From NCBI GenBank assembly GCA_910592005.1, contig CAJVPP010001094.1, positions 1 through 22,896 of the forward strand: 22,896 nt of DNA. Reading direction: 5' to 3'. Of the stretch, positions 1 through 12,200 are shown piece by piece. Below the pieces are notes generated by a model. It ran no database searches, was not told where the DNA came from, and saw only the letters and a program-made list of their open reading frames with translations. Source of the DNA: Funneliformis mosseae (Eukaryota; Glomeromycota; Glomeromycetes; Glomerales; Glomeraceae). Both the position numbers and the translations under genes were made by a program. The stretch's first letter is position 1. Each line of letters opens with the position of its first letter.

Positions 1-534
1 TAGCACAAAAGTTTGAGAATACTGAAGAGCCTCTGACAGAATTTAGTGATTATAAATACTTCTATTATAAAAAGTCACTATAATTAGGAATTAACCAAAC
101 AATTTAGCTAGGAACTTATTGAAGTCAAAATTTTTTATTAGCTTCTTTTTTTATTTAATAATAGTTTAAGTTACTTGTTTTTGTATTGAAATTAAATTTA
201 GGATAGAAATTATTATTAGGTAAAAGAAAAAAGCATAGTAATATCTAATCATTGTATATTGATAGAGATTTTATTAATAATTATTTTTAGAATATAATGG
301 GATGACTGATTGATCTGAAGTTAGTAAGTTTTTTAACTTACAAGAACATTTTAGATAGTTTTTTTTATTTTTTCTACTATAAATACCTATTTTTAGGATT
401 TCTATATATTCACCTACTGGATCTGTAATTTTATAATAAAATTAAGCATTATTGTATCTTTAAAAAATAAAAATAATTATAAGAAAATAAAACTTAGTTT
501 ATTAGATTTATCTTATTAAAACCTATTAAATGAT
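1..534. other. AT-rich intergenic DNA, no gene seen
   Basis: No reading frame with recognisable protein character is seen on either strand. The only local structure is a small perfect hairpin at 324-341, with stem GTAAGTT/AACTTAC around a TTTT loop, and scattered TGATTATAA-like motifs that recur inside the neighbouring MITE. Nothing here can be assigned a function. Confidence 0.6.
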
Positions 535-536
535 TA

Positions 537-798
537 CAGTCGTCTCCCTTTAAAGTCACATCTCTCAAAACTAAAAATAAAAAGTATGATTATAATAAAA
601 AGTTACTATACAAGAAGATTTTTATATATTGTTACTAAATATTAGTTCTGGAAAAGTGTGATTATAAAAACATTGTGATTATAAAGAGATTTTTTTATAT
701 AGTATTAATAGGTATTAGTTCTTATGAAATATATACTTATAATAAGGAATTTATATGATGTGATTATATAAGATGATAACTATAAAGAGGGACAACTG
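537..798. mobile_element. MITE with Tc1/mariner-type ends and TA target duplication
   Basis: The element is 262 bases long. Its left end reads CAGTCGTCTCCCTTTAAAG, and the reverse complement of its right end reads CAGTTGTCCCTCTTTATAG. The similarity continues inward for roughly ten more bases as an imperfect terminal inverted repeat of about 28 bases. Each end is flanked by TA (535-536 and 799-800), the target duplication expected of Tc1/mariner/pogo elements. There is no internal reading frame, so it is non-autonomous. The interior carries two imperfect copies, about 74 bases apart, of a motif ending ATTAGTTCT (around 641 and 715), and several TGTGATTATA motifs that echo the inner part of the inverted repeat. 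Family assignment rests on end sequence and TA duplication only. Confidence 0.72.
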
Positions 799-800
799 TA

Positions 801-3705
801 TATTTTATATTTTTGAGATCAATAAATAGCAAAATATATAAGTTTAAAATTTTAATTTTTTTTCATAATAATTTATCATATATTTATCTTTAAAATATTA
901 CTAATTAATTACATTTTTTTTTGAATTTTTACTTAGAAAACATCATAAAATTTATTATAAAAATATTAATTTTTAAATAAATTATTTTAAAAATATTTAA
1001 AAATATTATAAATAATTTTAATTATTAAATAAAATTACAGGCAAATTTGCCTACAAAATGCTTAAAGGGATAATATTAGTATATTATATATAATATAATA
1101 TTAAATTTAAATGATTTATAATTGTTTTTTATTAATTTTATTAAATTTTATAATTTTTAAATAATTTATTGTCATTATTAGATAAAATATATATAGAATA
1201 TTATAATCAACTATTACTATTATAAATTGTAAAATTTATACAAATTTTTTAGTATATAATTTAAAAATTAAAGTAAAATTAAAAAAAATCTTAAAAACAA
1301 TAAATTTTAGTTTTGATAAAGATGAATTTGTAAATAATAATAATATAAATAAATTTATGAATAATTAAATTAAATATCTAAAAAATTAATAAATAATATT
1401 TAAGTATTAGTAATATAAATAGTAAAAAAATAATCTAATTACTTATAGAGTTTTTCAATTTTAAAATTATTGAAAATTATTAAATTTATATATTTACAAA
1501 TTATTTATTTAATAAAATATAAATTACAAAATATATTATTTAACATTTATATTGAATATCTATTATATTAGATAAATTAAATTTAATTGATTGATTAGAG
1601 TTTTATAGAAATTGAGTTATAATTAAATCTGATTTCTAATATTATTAGCTATCTTAAATAATAAAGTATTAAATATATATTTTGTCAATTATGTAAGCTA
1701 CTATTTATTTTTTTAAAACTTTTTTTTACATAAATAATAATTTTCATTTGTTTTTTTTTAAAAATTAATTTTCTTTTACAATTTTATATTTTTATTACTT
1801 TTTCAATAGAAATTATAAGTAATTATTATTAGTATTATTTTAAATTAATAATTAACATTTAAAATATTTCAAATTTACAATTAAAGAGTTAACACAATTG
1901 TATATTATTAAATATAGTTAAATATATTGAAAATGTGTCAATATTTAATACTTGATATAAAAATGTAAGTACAGAATTACTTTTTAAAAAAATAAATTAA
2001 AAGTAAAATATATAAATTTATATATGTAAGAATAATAAAAGATAAAAATATTTACAAACTTCCTTTAAAATACTATTATTTTAATCATCTGTTATCTTAA
2101 AATTTCAAATTAAAATAAAATTATAATTTTTTAGTTAAAACTAATTTTTTAAAACTTTAGTTACACTTAATAATACTTTAAAGAAATAAAATAATTAAGG
2201 ATAGATATTACAAAATAATATAAAAGTTTAACAAATGAGAAATTAAAATTATTCTATATAATAATTCTATGTTTCTAAATGAATCTGAAGGATTATATAA
2301 GAGAGTTTTCTTTTGGGTTTATTTATTAAGATGTTTATAAGATAATGAATACTTTAATTTACTAATTAAATGTTTAAAAATACAGAAAAAAAATTTTATT
2401 TTTAAGAAATCAAAAAAATAATCAAAAAGGATTAAAAAGTAATCAATTATCTTTGAAATACTATTTCTATTAGATAGGCTAAACCTAATGCAGATATTAT
2501 AAGTATATATTAATAAAACCTCTAAATTTTATAACTAAGACATTTTTATTTAAATATTTTAACAAATACATTTGATAAATAAATTATGATTATTTAATGA
2601 ATTTTATTTTTTCTAATAATTTCTAAAGGAATATGATATTATGATTGAGGATATGGTGAAAATGAATTAGAGAAATGTTTTGATAAATTTGTCTAGTATA
2701 TAGTATTGATATATTTGGAAGAAATATTTCATAACTAACTTAAAATAATAAAGGAAAAAAAGAAAATATTCTTAATTTGATTATGCAAAAGTTAACCGGA
2801 ATTATAGAACTTATATTATTCATAAAGATGATATATTACAAGACAAGATATTTTACATTTTATTATAACGATAATATATTTAATTTATATTCACAATTAA
2901 TTTAAATTGTATAGTTATCCAATGGTCTTTACAACTATATAATAGGAAAATTAAAAGGCCATTACAAGATAGCAAATACAATTAGTTCAGAGAAACCACA
3001 GAAATTTTCCCTTGACAGTGCAAAGGACTACTTTACTTCTCTTAGTTCGAATTAAATAACAAAATGGGGAAAAACAATTAATATATTATTCTATATATAA
3101 ATAATTAGTTTTAATGCAATTATTTGCAATTATGCAATTTTAATAATACAGCCTGATAACCGATTTATTATAGTCTGTTAAATATAAAAAAAATCCACGG
3201 GATACCGGATAAATTCATTTACTGCGTCATAAATTACTAACAACTTATTAATTAATAACTCTGACGAATTAATAATAATTATTAATAATTTCAGGGGTTT
3301 TTACAATTATTTATTATTATTACAATTATAAAATAGAATAATAATAAGGGAAATTAGAACAACAGTATTTATGTTACGAAATATAATATATTAAACGAAT
3401 TAATAATATCAATTAAGAAAAGTAATGGATCGTTTATTACAACTTACAAAATATACACACTATAAAAATATATCAATGAAATAAATATAATAATTATAAC
3501 ATACTGCAATATAATAAACTTAAATTAAATAAACTTGCAATTTTGAGCTCTGGACTCTCCGTTTCCTAGTTTATTTAATAAATAATCAGATTTTAATATT
3601 AATAAGGATCCACTGATTTAAAATGATCTAACCAAATTCTGATTTTTTTAAAAAAAAAAAATAAATCAATCAGGAAAATCCTTACATTCATTTTACTTTT
3701 TGATT
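801..3705. other. Extremely AT-rich gene desert upstream of PEX6
   Basis: About 2.9 kb with no supportable gene. Roughly 840-2500 is nearly pure A/T with stops in all frames. The base composition becomes less extreme from about 2930, and this stretch may hold the PEX6 promoter and 5' untranslated region. The only other regularity is three closely spaced copies of GCAATT between 3116 and 3140. A TTCGAA-containing stretch near 3045 resembles a tRNA T-loop but has no tRNA fold around it. Confidence 0.6.
1039..1052. repeat. 14-base perfect palindrome AGGCAAATTTGCCT
   Basis: This perfect palindrome stands out because its GC-containing arms lie in otherwise A/T-only DNA. It could be a protein-binding site or the relic of a transposon end. 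No partner repeat was found near it. Confidence 0.5.
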
Positions 3706-6700
3706 ATGTCTTCAGATTATATATCTCGAAACGCGAAAATACAAATTTATGATAGCTTGCATAATTCTAATAATGATTTTTGTATCGGGCTTTGTGAAAA
3801 ATTATGGAATGAATTAATTAAAGAACCCGTAAATGACGAGTCTGATGGTAATCATATAATTGTTTTATAATTAGCTTTAATATGTAACATTTTAATAGAT
3901 AAATTGAATTTATATTTAACAGCTATAAGAGCGACTCTTAAGCCTCATATTTGTGTTTCTATTACACCTTTGGATCTAAATTTGAAAAATCCAATTAGAA
4001 CACAAAAACAAAGATCATTGATTTCTTCAATTATTACATACGCAAGATTACAATATCCTGATAAATTTGAAGAAACACCTGAGGTAAGAAATTATTAATA
4101 ATCAATTTGATTCGCAGAAAATTACTAACTAGATTATTATTTCTTCAGGATCATGTTATTTATGTATCAAATGATTTCGTAAAACAAAATAATTTGCGAG
4201 ATGTAATCGAAGCAGAAGTTAGGATGATTGCTCCGATTGAATTGGAAGAAGTTATCATTGGTGCTTTGAATACCGAGTCATATGAAAGCTTGAAAAAAGG
4301 TTTTGGGTTTCTCATTAAATTCATAAAAGTATGTTTATTTATTAAATAATTTTAATTAATATTTCTTTATTACAATTTTGTCGAATTCATCAAAGAAAAG
4401 ATCCTTCCGCAATATCAACTTATTTTTATTCATCATTGCCTATAATAGTTAGACAATCGCAAATTTATAATCTTCGGCCAGTTTCTGATCCTAAAGTTTT
4501 AATTAAATTCAAAGCACTAATGTGCAATCCGGTTTTACAAGGAATTATTGGAACTCATACGGATTTCATTATAACTGATTTATCACAAGAAGCTTTGGGT
4601 TATGATTTTGAAGAAAAAGAAACTGATGTTAACCATGGCATTGAATTTGATTTTGAAGATTTGTTAGAAGAACAAAATATTTTGAATTTGAAAGATGATT
4701 ATATGGATACCCAATTGGCTTTACTTGAGGTTAATGGACAAGATGTCGGAAATGGATATGAATCTAATACATCTACAACATCTTCAGATGATGAATGTTT
4801 AAGTACCATGGTTTCTATTTCAAGAAAATCTAATTTTACTCCTCAACTTTTATCATCTCCCTTTCCTGCTTTTTTAATACAACCTATACCAAAAGAAAGA
4901 GAGGATCCTGAATCAAGAGTTCTAATTAGTATAAGAGATTTGGCCAAGTTGGGAATTCAAAGTGGGAGTTGGGTGAGAAATAATTTATTATTTATGTAAT
5001 ATTTATGATTATCATTATCACATTATATATTTATATATTATTATTATTTCATATTAAGGCATTAGTATCAGGACCCATTAATGAGAAAACTAGGTTATGC
5101 AAAATTTATGCTATCGATATTTCATCATCATTCACAGAGTATTTATTATTCTTTTTAATAAAATGTTCTGAAGTTGTTTTCTGAAGTTTCTCTAGTAATT
5201 TACCTTGAAATTTTGTCATTTAGGTCATCATGTCCTCCTGCTTATATTTCCCCATTACTTCATTTCAATCTTGGATTTTCTAACGCTAAGAATTTGACTT
5301 CTGAGCAGCTATTCATTCAACCAGCTATTAGAATACAATCTCCGCCTCCCGTAGCCAAATATTTAGTTGTTGCTAGAATAGCTTTTCCAAATTGTAATGA
5401 TAGATTTATCTATAATGCCAGCATATGTGGTTTAGAAAAATGGTTTGAAGAGGCTGATAGGATCGTTAGTGAAGGAGATATTTTCTCTATTCCAATAGAT
5501 GGTAAATGTCTTTTCAATTATTCATATATTATTATTATTATTATGATTATAATATCCGACTTATTGATATTGATATAACACACCAAATCTAACATTATAG
5601 AGGAGGCTGCTAGATTAAGACCACAAAAAGTTGAGGGTGATATTGATACATCAGATGACATTAAAATCGCTACCTCTCCACTAAAACCAACAACGGTTGT
5701 TCATTTCAAAATTACCGAGTTGAAACCTAAGAACAAAAAAAAAATGATGTTATATGGATCTGGTAGATTAGTGGACACTAAATTAACTAGGATTGAGCAA
5801 ATAGGGATGGTGCATTCAAAAGTTCCCATAGTAAAACAATATTTTGGGATTACTTCAAAATTTTCCAATCAAAATTCGATCTTAACATCCCCTGGAACTC
5901 CTTATGCTAAACTTTATGATCTCATTTCATCTTGTCTTCATCCAAATGCTGTCACTCTTAACCTTAGTTGTACAGTCCTTTTAAATGGTCCTCGAGGTTG
6001 TGGAAAGAAAACAGCGGTTGAATGGGTAGCAGATTCAGTTGGTGTGCATGTTTTTGAAGTGAATTGTTTTGATTTTGCGGGGGAGACCGATGCGAAAACG
6101 GAAACATCACTACGTATGAGATTAGATAAGGCAGTAACAAGTTCCCCATGTGTGTTCTTATTACGACATATTGATGCATTGGTGAGAAAAAGTGCTGTTC
6201 TTGAGACTGGTCAAGATCCAACCATTTCAACTATTTTGCAAGATTGTTTCAAGCAACTTTTAATAAATTTTCAAAACATTGGATATCCTGTGTTAGTTGT
6301 AGGAACAACAGGAGATATTGAAGAAGTTCCTGCGAGCGTAATAGGATGTTTTAGACATGAAATTGCTTTTGAATCACCATCGGAAGCTGCAAGATTAGCC
6401 ATATTAGAACAATTAACATCTGATACACCTTTAGCTCCAGATGTGTCATTATCACTTTTGGCAACACAGACCGCTGCACTCGTCGCAAAAGATTTGGTTG
6501 ATTTGATCGCGAGAGCCGGATTGGCATCACTTGAACGGGTTGAAATTTCTTTAAAAAGGACAAATAAACCTATAATAAAAGATTTAGACATTGTTCATGC
6601 TGGAATTGCATTGACTGCTACGGATTTTGAGAATGCTCTTAACAAGGCGAGAGCATCATATTCTGACAGTATAGGAGCACCAAAAATTCCTAACGTTACA

Positions 6701-7981
6701 TGGGATGATGTTGGAGGTCTTGCAGCCGTGAAGCATGATATTTTAGATACAATTCAATTACCTTTAGAACATCCAGAATTGTTTGCAACTGGAATGAAAA
6801 AGAGATCAGGAATTTTACTTTATGGACCACCCGGTACGGGAAAGACGCTTCTTGCTAAAGCAGTAGCGACTTCATGTTCTTTAAACTTTTTTTCAGTTAA
6901 AGGACCAGAATTACTTAATATGTACGTGGGTGAGTCTGAAGCTAATGTACGACGAGTTTTTCAACGTGCCCGAGATGCTAAACCATGTGTCATATTCTTT
7001 GATGAGTTGGATTCAGTTGCACCTAAAAGAGGAGAACAAGGTGATTCTGGTGGAGTAATGGATAGGATTGTTAGTCAACTATTAGCTGAATTAGACGGAA
7101 TGGGTCAAGGAGGAGGTGCAGCAGATGTGTTTGTAATTGGCGCAACCAATCGTCCGGATTTATTAGATCCGGCACTACTAAGGCCTGGACGGTATGTTAC
7201 CAAAATATGAGTGTAATTATTATGATACCGGTGTTTTATTTGTTTAATAATCTCCATTTTTTTGTATCAGATTTGATAAGCTCCTTTATCTTGGAGTGAG
7301 TCAAGATCATGAAACTCAACTTAAAATCATTCAAGCATTAACAAGAAAGTACGTGTACATTTTTATTATTTTAATATACTATAAAAGAATTTTTTTTTTT
7401 ATTTTACAAATTTCTCCCCTAGGTTCCGTTTACATCCTTCATTGGACCTTCGCGCAGTTGCAGAAAAATGTCCATTCAATTATACAGGTGCAGATTTTTA
7501 TGCACTTTGCTCAGATGCGATGTTAAAAGCAATGTCAAGAACAGCCGAGGCTATTGAAGCCAAAGTTGGTAAGTTTTTATCGACCAACTTAGTTCTTTTT
7601 GTCGTTTCACATGATTAATATTATTTTACTTTTTATGATGTAGCTAAAATAAATGCCAATCCTTCAACAAATCTTCCAAAACCAATAAATTCACAATATT
7701 ATCTTAATCATCTTGCCATACCCGATGACATACTTGTTGAAGTTAATCAAAATGATTTCGAAAGAGCTTTAATCGAATTAATACCCTCGGTTTCCGAAAA
7801 AGAATTAGAACATTATAAGATGGTTCAAATGAGATTCACTCAAGAAGAAGCGAAAAAATTTGGAGGAAATGATGAGCAAAAGTCATATTCTAATAGTAAG
7901 ATTATTGACGATGGTGTAATTACCGAGTATAATGGTAAAAAGAATGATAAAAAGGGTAAAGGTAAAGCAAAAGTTGGTTAG
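3706..7981 (+). CDS. PEX6: Peroxisomal biogenesis AAA ATPase Pex6
   Basis: Pex6 pairs with Pex1 at the peroxisomal membrane and extracts ubiquitinated receptor Pex5 for recycling. Proposed exons: 3706-3847, 3923-4083, 4149-4299, 4401-4972, 5059-5138, 5224-5501, 5601-7191, 7271-7348, 7423-7568, 7644-7981, giving about 1178 residues, a normal size for fungal Pex6. Two poorly conserved N-terminal domains (about residues 1-460) precede two AAA modules. D1 has a Walker A (GPRGCGKK, about 591) but its Walker B (CVFLLRHID, about 645) has R-H where D-E is expected, a degeneration typical of Pex6 D1. D2 is canonical: GPPGTGKT (about 870), FFDELD (about 927), [20 protein letters not shown]. The tail is lysine-rich ([10 protein letters not shown]). 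The D2 sequence plus dead D1 separates it from Pex1, Cdc48 and NSF. The weak point is intron 3. The best donor by sequence (GTATGT, 4329) cannot join in frame, so donor 4300 with acceptor 4400 is used, or alternatively 4307 with 4395. The start is the first ATG of an open exon whose donor joins in phase. Confidence 0.9.
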
Positions 7982-9099
7982 CACAAAATAAATTTTTTAA
8001 TTTAAAAAAGACAAAAAAATTCTTTGTAAGGTTGATATAAATAAAATAGGCTAATACTACGTAATCGTAATACAATGGCGTCATCATATAAATAAAAAAG
8101 AAAATCTTGCTTGATCATCATCGATCTATAAAGAAAGTCTTTATTTGTTTTACCATACGTGTTTGAAGAAAGAAAAATTTCCGGTTTGTAAATAACTAAA
8201 ATAGAAAACATTCCCAAATATTACTTCTTTCACACGAATTATTTGTTAGATTGGTTAATTATTTTTTTTTTTTAAAAAATTTCATACAAACTTTTAGAAC
8301 GAGATTGACATCCAGTCATTTAGTAAATGAATGATGAAAAAGAATTTCCATCGAAAGGTAAAGAATTACAAAAGAATTGACTATAATGTAACGAGTATAA
8401 TGTTTCCTTTTTTATTAAACATGAATCCGAAAATCACTTAAAGTAATCACTTTGAAATTGATGAAATGGGGTGATGACCAAAATGAGGATATGATTAAAA
8501 CCAGACCGCCAGTTTATAAGTTTATTAACCGCAGTAGTAATGTTAAAATAAAAATAAATTAATAGAGATTTCCAAATATATCCACAATTAAATATTAAAT
8601 GAAAGAACCCCTTCCCATTAATATAATGCAAAGCAACAATCAATAGGCTATGAATTCTGTCTAATACATCCTAATACTTAATTTGGAATAAATTTATTTA
8701 TGTTGTTGACTAATTTTTTTGATTGCGAAATGCGTCAAATAAATTCGAAACATTATTGTTATGATTATTATGATTTATAAAAAGAAAAAAAAAAAAAAAA
8801 AAGAAAATAATTATAATTATATTTTTTAATATATATAACTAATGATTTATATAAATAATGTGTTTGATTTGTGGGAAATTGATTTGATCAACTTGATTTT
8901 CCTTTTATAATTTTTTGTTACAGCAAACGAAGTTTTTCCGAAAGAAATTTGGTTTTATTTTGAGTTTTTCGAGGCCTTTGATAACGAACCTACCGTGACA
9001 TTAACGACGTATATACTTTAATTATTAACTAAGGTTGGTTTTACTTAACCTCGTTTTAGTGTTGAGTAATTATATTAAGCAGTCTTCCAAATTTCATTC
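7982..9099. other. Intergenic region between PEX6 and Argonaute
   Basis: No convincing gene is seen. Two short open frames on the minus strand (8002-8217 and 8434-8643) have low-complexity, unrecognisable products and no splice partners. A long A-tract lies at about 8785-8802. The segment from about 8920 to 9100 is less AT-rich than its surroundings and probably contains the Argonaute promoter and 5' untranslated region. Confidence 0.55.
7987..7992 (+). promoter_or_regulatory. Possible polyadenylation signal AATAAA of PEX6
   Basis: AATAAA begins six bases after the PEX6 stop codon. In DNA this AT-rich the hexamer is frequent by chance, so only its position supports it. Confidence 0.25.
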
Positions 9100-9189
9100 A
9101 AAAAAAAAAAAAATTATATATATACATACGTATATATACACTTACATACAAATATATATATATATTTATATACATATATATATATATAT
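9100..9189. repeat. A-run and TA/TACATA microsatellite before the Argonaute start
   Basis: A 14-base A-run is followed by about 75 bases of TATATA and TACATA repeats, ending 23 bases before the Argonaute ATG. It must lie in the 5' untranslated region or core promoter. Open frames that run through it on both strands are artefacts of the repeat. Confidence 0.8.
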
Positions 9190-9212
9190 CAAAAGACAAA
9201 AACTCGGCAGTA

Positions 9213-12200
9213 ATGTCAGCACCTGAGGAAAAAGACTTTAGCGTGGACCGCGCTACGCGACCTGAAAAGCCCGGTACCTTGGGTAAAGAGGTCATGATAA
9301 AGGCCAACTTCATAGGTGTAACAAAAGTAAAAAAGTTCACGATATATAAATATGTGTTTATTCATTACTTCGATAAAAAAAACTTATTTTACTATTTATT
9401 ATATCTTTGAAACTAATTTAATAGTTTAGTTATCCCGAAGTGCATTATTATTCTTTTGAAATCGTTGACCAAAAGAAAAAAAAGGCGGGTAGAAAAGATT
9501 CGGATAGAGTATTTCTACAAATGAAAGTGACTAAAAAATTTGGGACAAACACTTATCCAACCTTTGACGGTGGTCAAGTATATTCACCAACCGAACTTGC
9601 AATAGGTCACAGTAAAGAAACAAGGAGTTATGATGTAATATATCGATTAAATATTGATATTTAATAATTTATTTTATAAAATTTAATTAATTATTAACAA
9701 AATTGATGATTCTCATGAATATAGATTACAGTTCCCGTGGAAGCTGACGGCTCAGGACGTGAAAAAACTTTTAAAGTCGAAATAAAACATCAAGGAACGA
9801 TCGTCCTAACTTCCATTGGAGATTACGTTAAGGATAATTCAAAAACTCCTTGGGATGGTAGTATTCAAAGTAATTTGACTGTTTTGAATGCTTTCGCAAA
9901 TAATAAAGTTCGATCAGAGTACTTATCGGTGGGAAAAAAGGCTATATTTCCACCATCTCGCGATAACAGACCAATTTATTTACCGGGAGGCATTGAAATG
10001 AAACAAGGATTCTATCAGTCAATAAGACCTGGGTGGGGTAGGTTCTTGAATTTACGATCATTTTGAAATTCAATGTAACATTTTAACATTATATATTATT
10101 ATGCTCAAACTTTTCACAGGTAGACTTGTAATAAATGTGGATATTTGTGCTACCACTTTTTATCCAGCGGTACCTGTAATTGATATTATACCCAAAATCG
10201 TTAAACATCCTCGCGACAGACACGAAAAATCAAGGGATGATTTACGTCGCGGTCTTGATCGAAAAGAAATTGATGTTCTGAACTGGTATCTTAAAGGCGT
10301 CATGATGTTTGTTACCCACAGATCAGATAATCGCAAACCAAAATATAAAGTTTCTTATGTCGATCATCAACCAGCTGATCTAGCTAAATTCAGGCAAGGC
10401 AATAAAGAGACCACGGTTGCAAAATATTTTAGAGAAAATTATGGACAATCCTTGCAATTTCCGCGGTTACCATGTATTGTCGTTGTTAAACCACAAGATA
10501 AGTCAAAATCATATTTTCCTATTGAAGTTTGTGAAATCTGTCCCGGTATGTGTATATATAGATGTATAGATATATTTTATTGTTTAAATGAGGAATTCTA
10601 CTGATTAAAATGTTCTTTTTTTTAGGACAAAAATTTGAAGATAAACAAATGCCTGATGATGCTCGAAGAGAAATGGTTCAAAGAACCGCCGTTAAACCAT
10701 GGGATAGATTTGATCGTATCGAGGGAGCTATTAAAGGAATCTTTAGACACAATAACGACGAAAACTTGCGCTCGATTGATTTGGTTACAGATCCCGAATT
10801 TATCAAGCTTAAAGGTAAACTTATATAATTACGATGGGGGATATGTTATACTAATTTTTTTTTAAAAAATAAAATTGTGTTAATCATTTATCATATTCAC
10901 TGAATGATTTAGCTCGCGTTCTCCCACCACCAAAACTAACGTCTAATGGTGCGAATATTAATCCACAGGGGGGACGTTGGGATTTAAGAAGATTTACTGA
11001 CGTAAAAGATTTATATCATCGTTATATCATTATAGAGTAGATAAATTTTTATTTATCAATACACAAAATATTTGAAAATCTATTTCTAGTGTCCTGATAT
11101 CTATAATTGGTCGGTAATGGTGTTTGAAAACAGAAGTTATTTCCCTCCAGAAGTAGTAAGAAATGCAATGAAACAACTACGTAATTCTTTGCACGAAAAA
11201 GGGTTGGTTAGTATAACTAAAAGAAATCATTACTATTAATATTTACAAAATGATTAATAAAAGTACTTGTTGATATTTTTATGTAGAATGTCTCAACAGA
11301 TCCTTATATCGAATATGGCAGTCCACATGGAGATTATGAAAAAGTAAATTACTCCAAAAAGCTAAACGGTTGATCATTCGAATGTTATTAATAAATATTA
11401 TTCAATAATTGATATTATTTATAATCTAGTCGTTAGCGCTCGCTTACCAAAAAGCTCGGATAAAAAAAGATAGACCACCCCAGCTTATTATTTGTATAAT
11501 TCAGAAAAAAGTTTTGGGAGCATCAGGCATTCACGCCCAAATAAAACGTATTTGTGGTACAATACTTGGTGTGGTTTCGCAATGTATTGTTGCCAACAAC
11601 ATGAAAGGTCCTAATCCCAATCGCTGGAGGCAAATCTGTGGTAATATTTCTCTGAAAGTTAACGGAAAATTGGGTGGTAAAAACTGTGTTTTGGCCGAAA
11701 GAGAACTCAATTTTGGAACAAATAAATCGGTATTTAATGCTATTGTTTTTTTTTTTTTTTGGTTAATATATTAAACTTTTTTATAATTATATTTAGTATA
11801 TGGTCTTTGGTGCTGATGTATTCCATCCTGGTCGTGAAGAAAAAGGACGGCCAAGTGTTGCTGCAGTTTGCGCGTCAATGGATAAATCTGTTACTAGATA
11901 CGTAGGCCGATACAGCATGAATAGAAAAATAAGAAATGAAACCATCGAGAATCTCGAGGGGATGGTGGCAGACTTGATAAAGCAATTTCAAAGAAGAAAC
12001 GATGTACTGCCTTTCCAAATTGTGTTCTACCGTGACGGTGTCGCTGAAGGTCAATTTGAGCACGTTCTCCATGAGGAAGTTAAGGCACTAAAACGCGCCT
12101 TTGATCGAATTTACGGTGAAAAAGACGTAAAACCACAATTAACATTTATTATTGTGCAAAAACGTCATCACGCACGGTAAGGAGATTTATCATTTAATTA

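Noticed and set aside
2990..3060. tRNA-like TTCGAA stretch
   Set aside because: It lacks a GG before TTC, a matching acceptor stem and an anticodon arm.
4329..4395. Use of the GTATGT donor at 4329 for PEX6 intron 3
   Set aside because: Both nearby acceptors give a shifted frame that reaches a stop within about 20 codons, while the frame of exon 4 is clearly coding.
5964..6591. Minus-strand open frames opposite PEX6
   Set aside because: They are mirror frames of the long PEX6 exon, whose plus-strand product is clearly an AAA ATPase.
8002..8643. Two minus-strand open frames between PEX6 and Argonaute
   Set aside because: Their products are unrecognisable, they lie in probable untranslated or promoter DNA, and no exon joins onto them.
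9035..9340. Open frames on both strands through the TA microsatellite
   Set aside because: Their coding potential comes from repeated ATA/TAT codons. The region is explained by the microsatellite and Argonaute exon 1.
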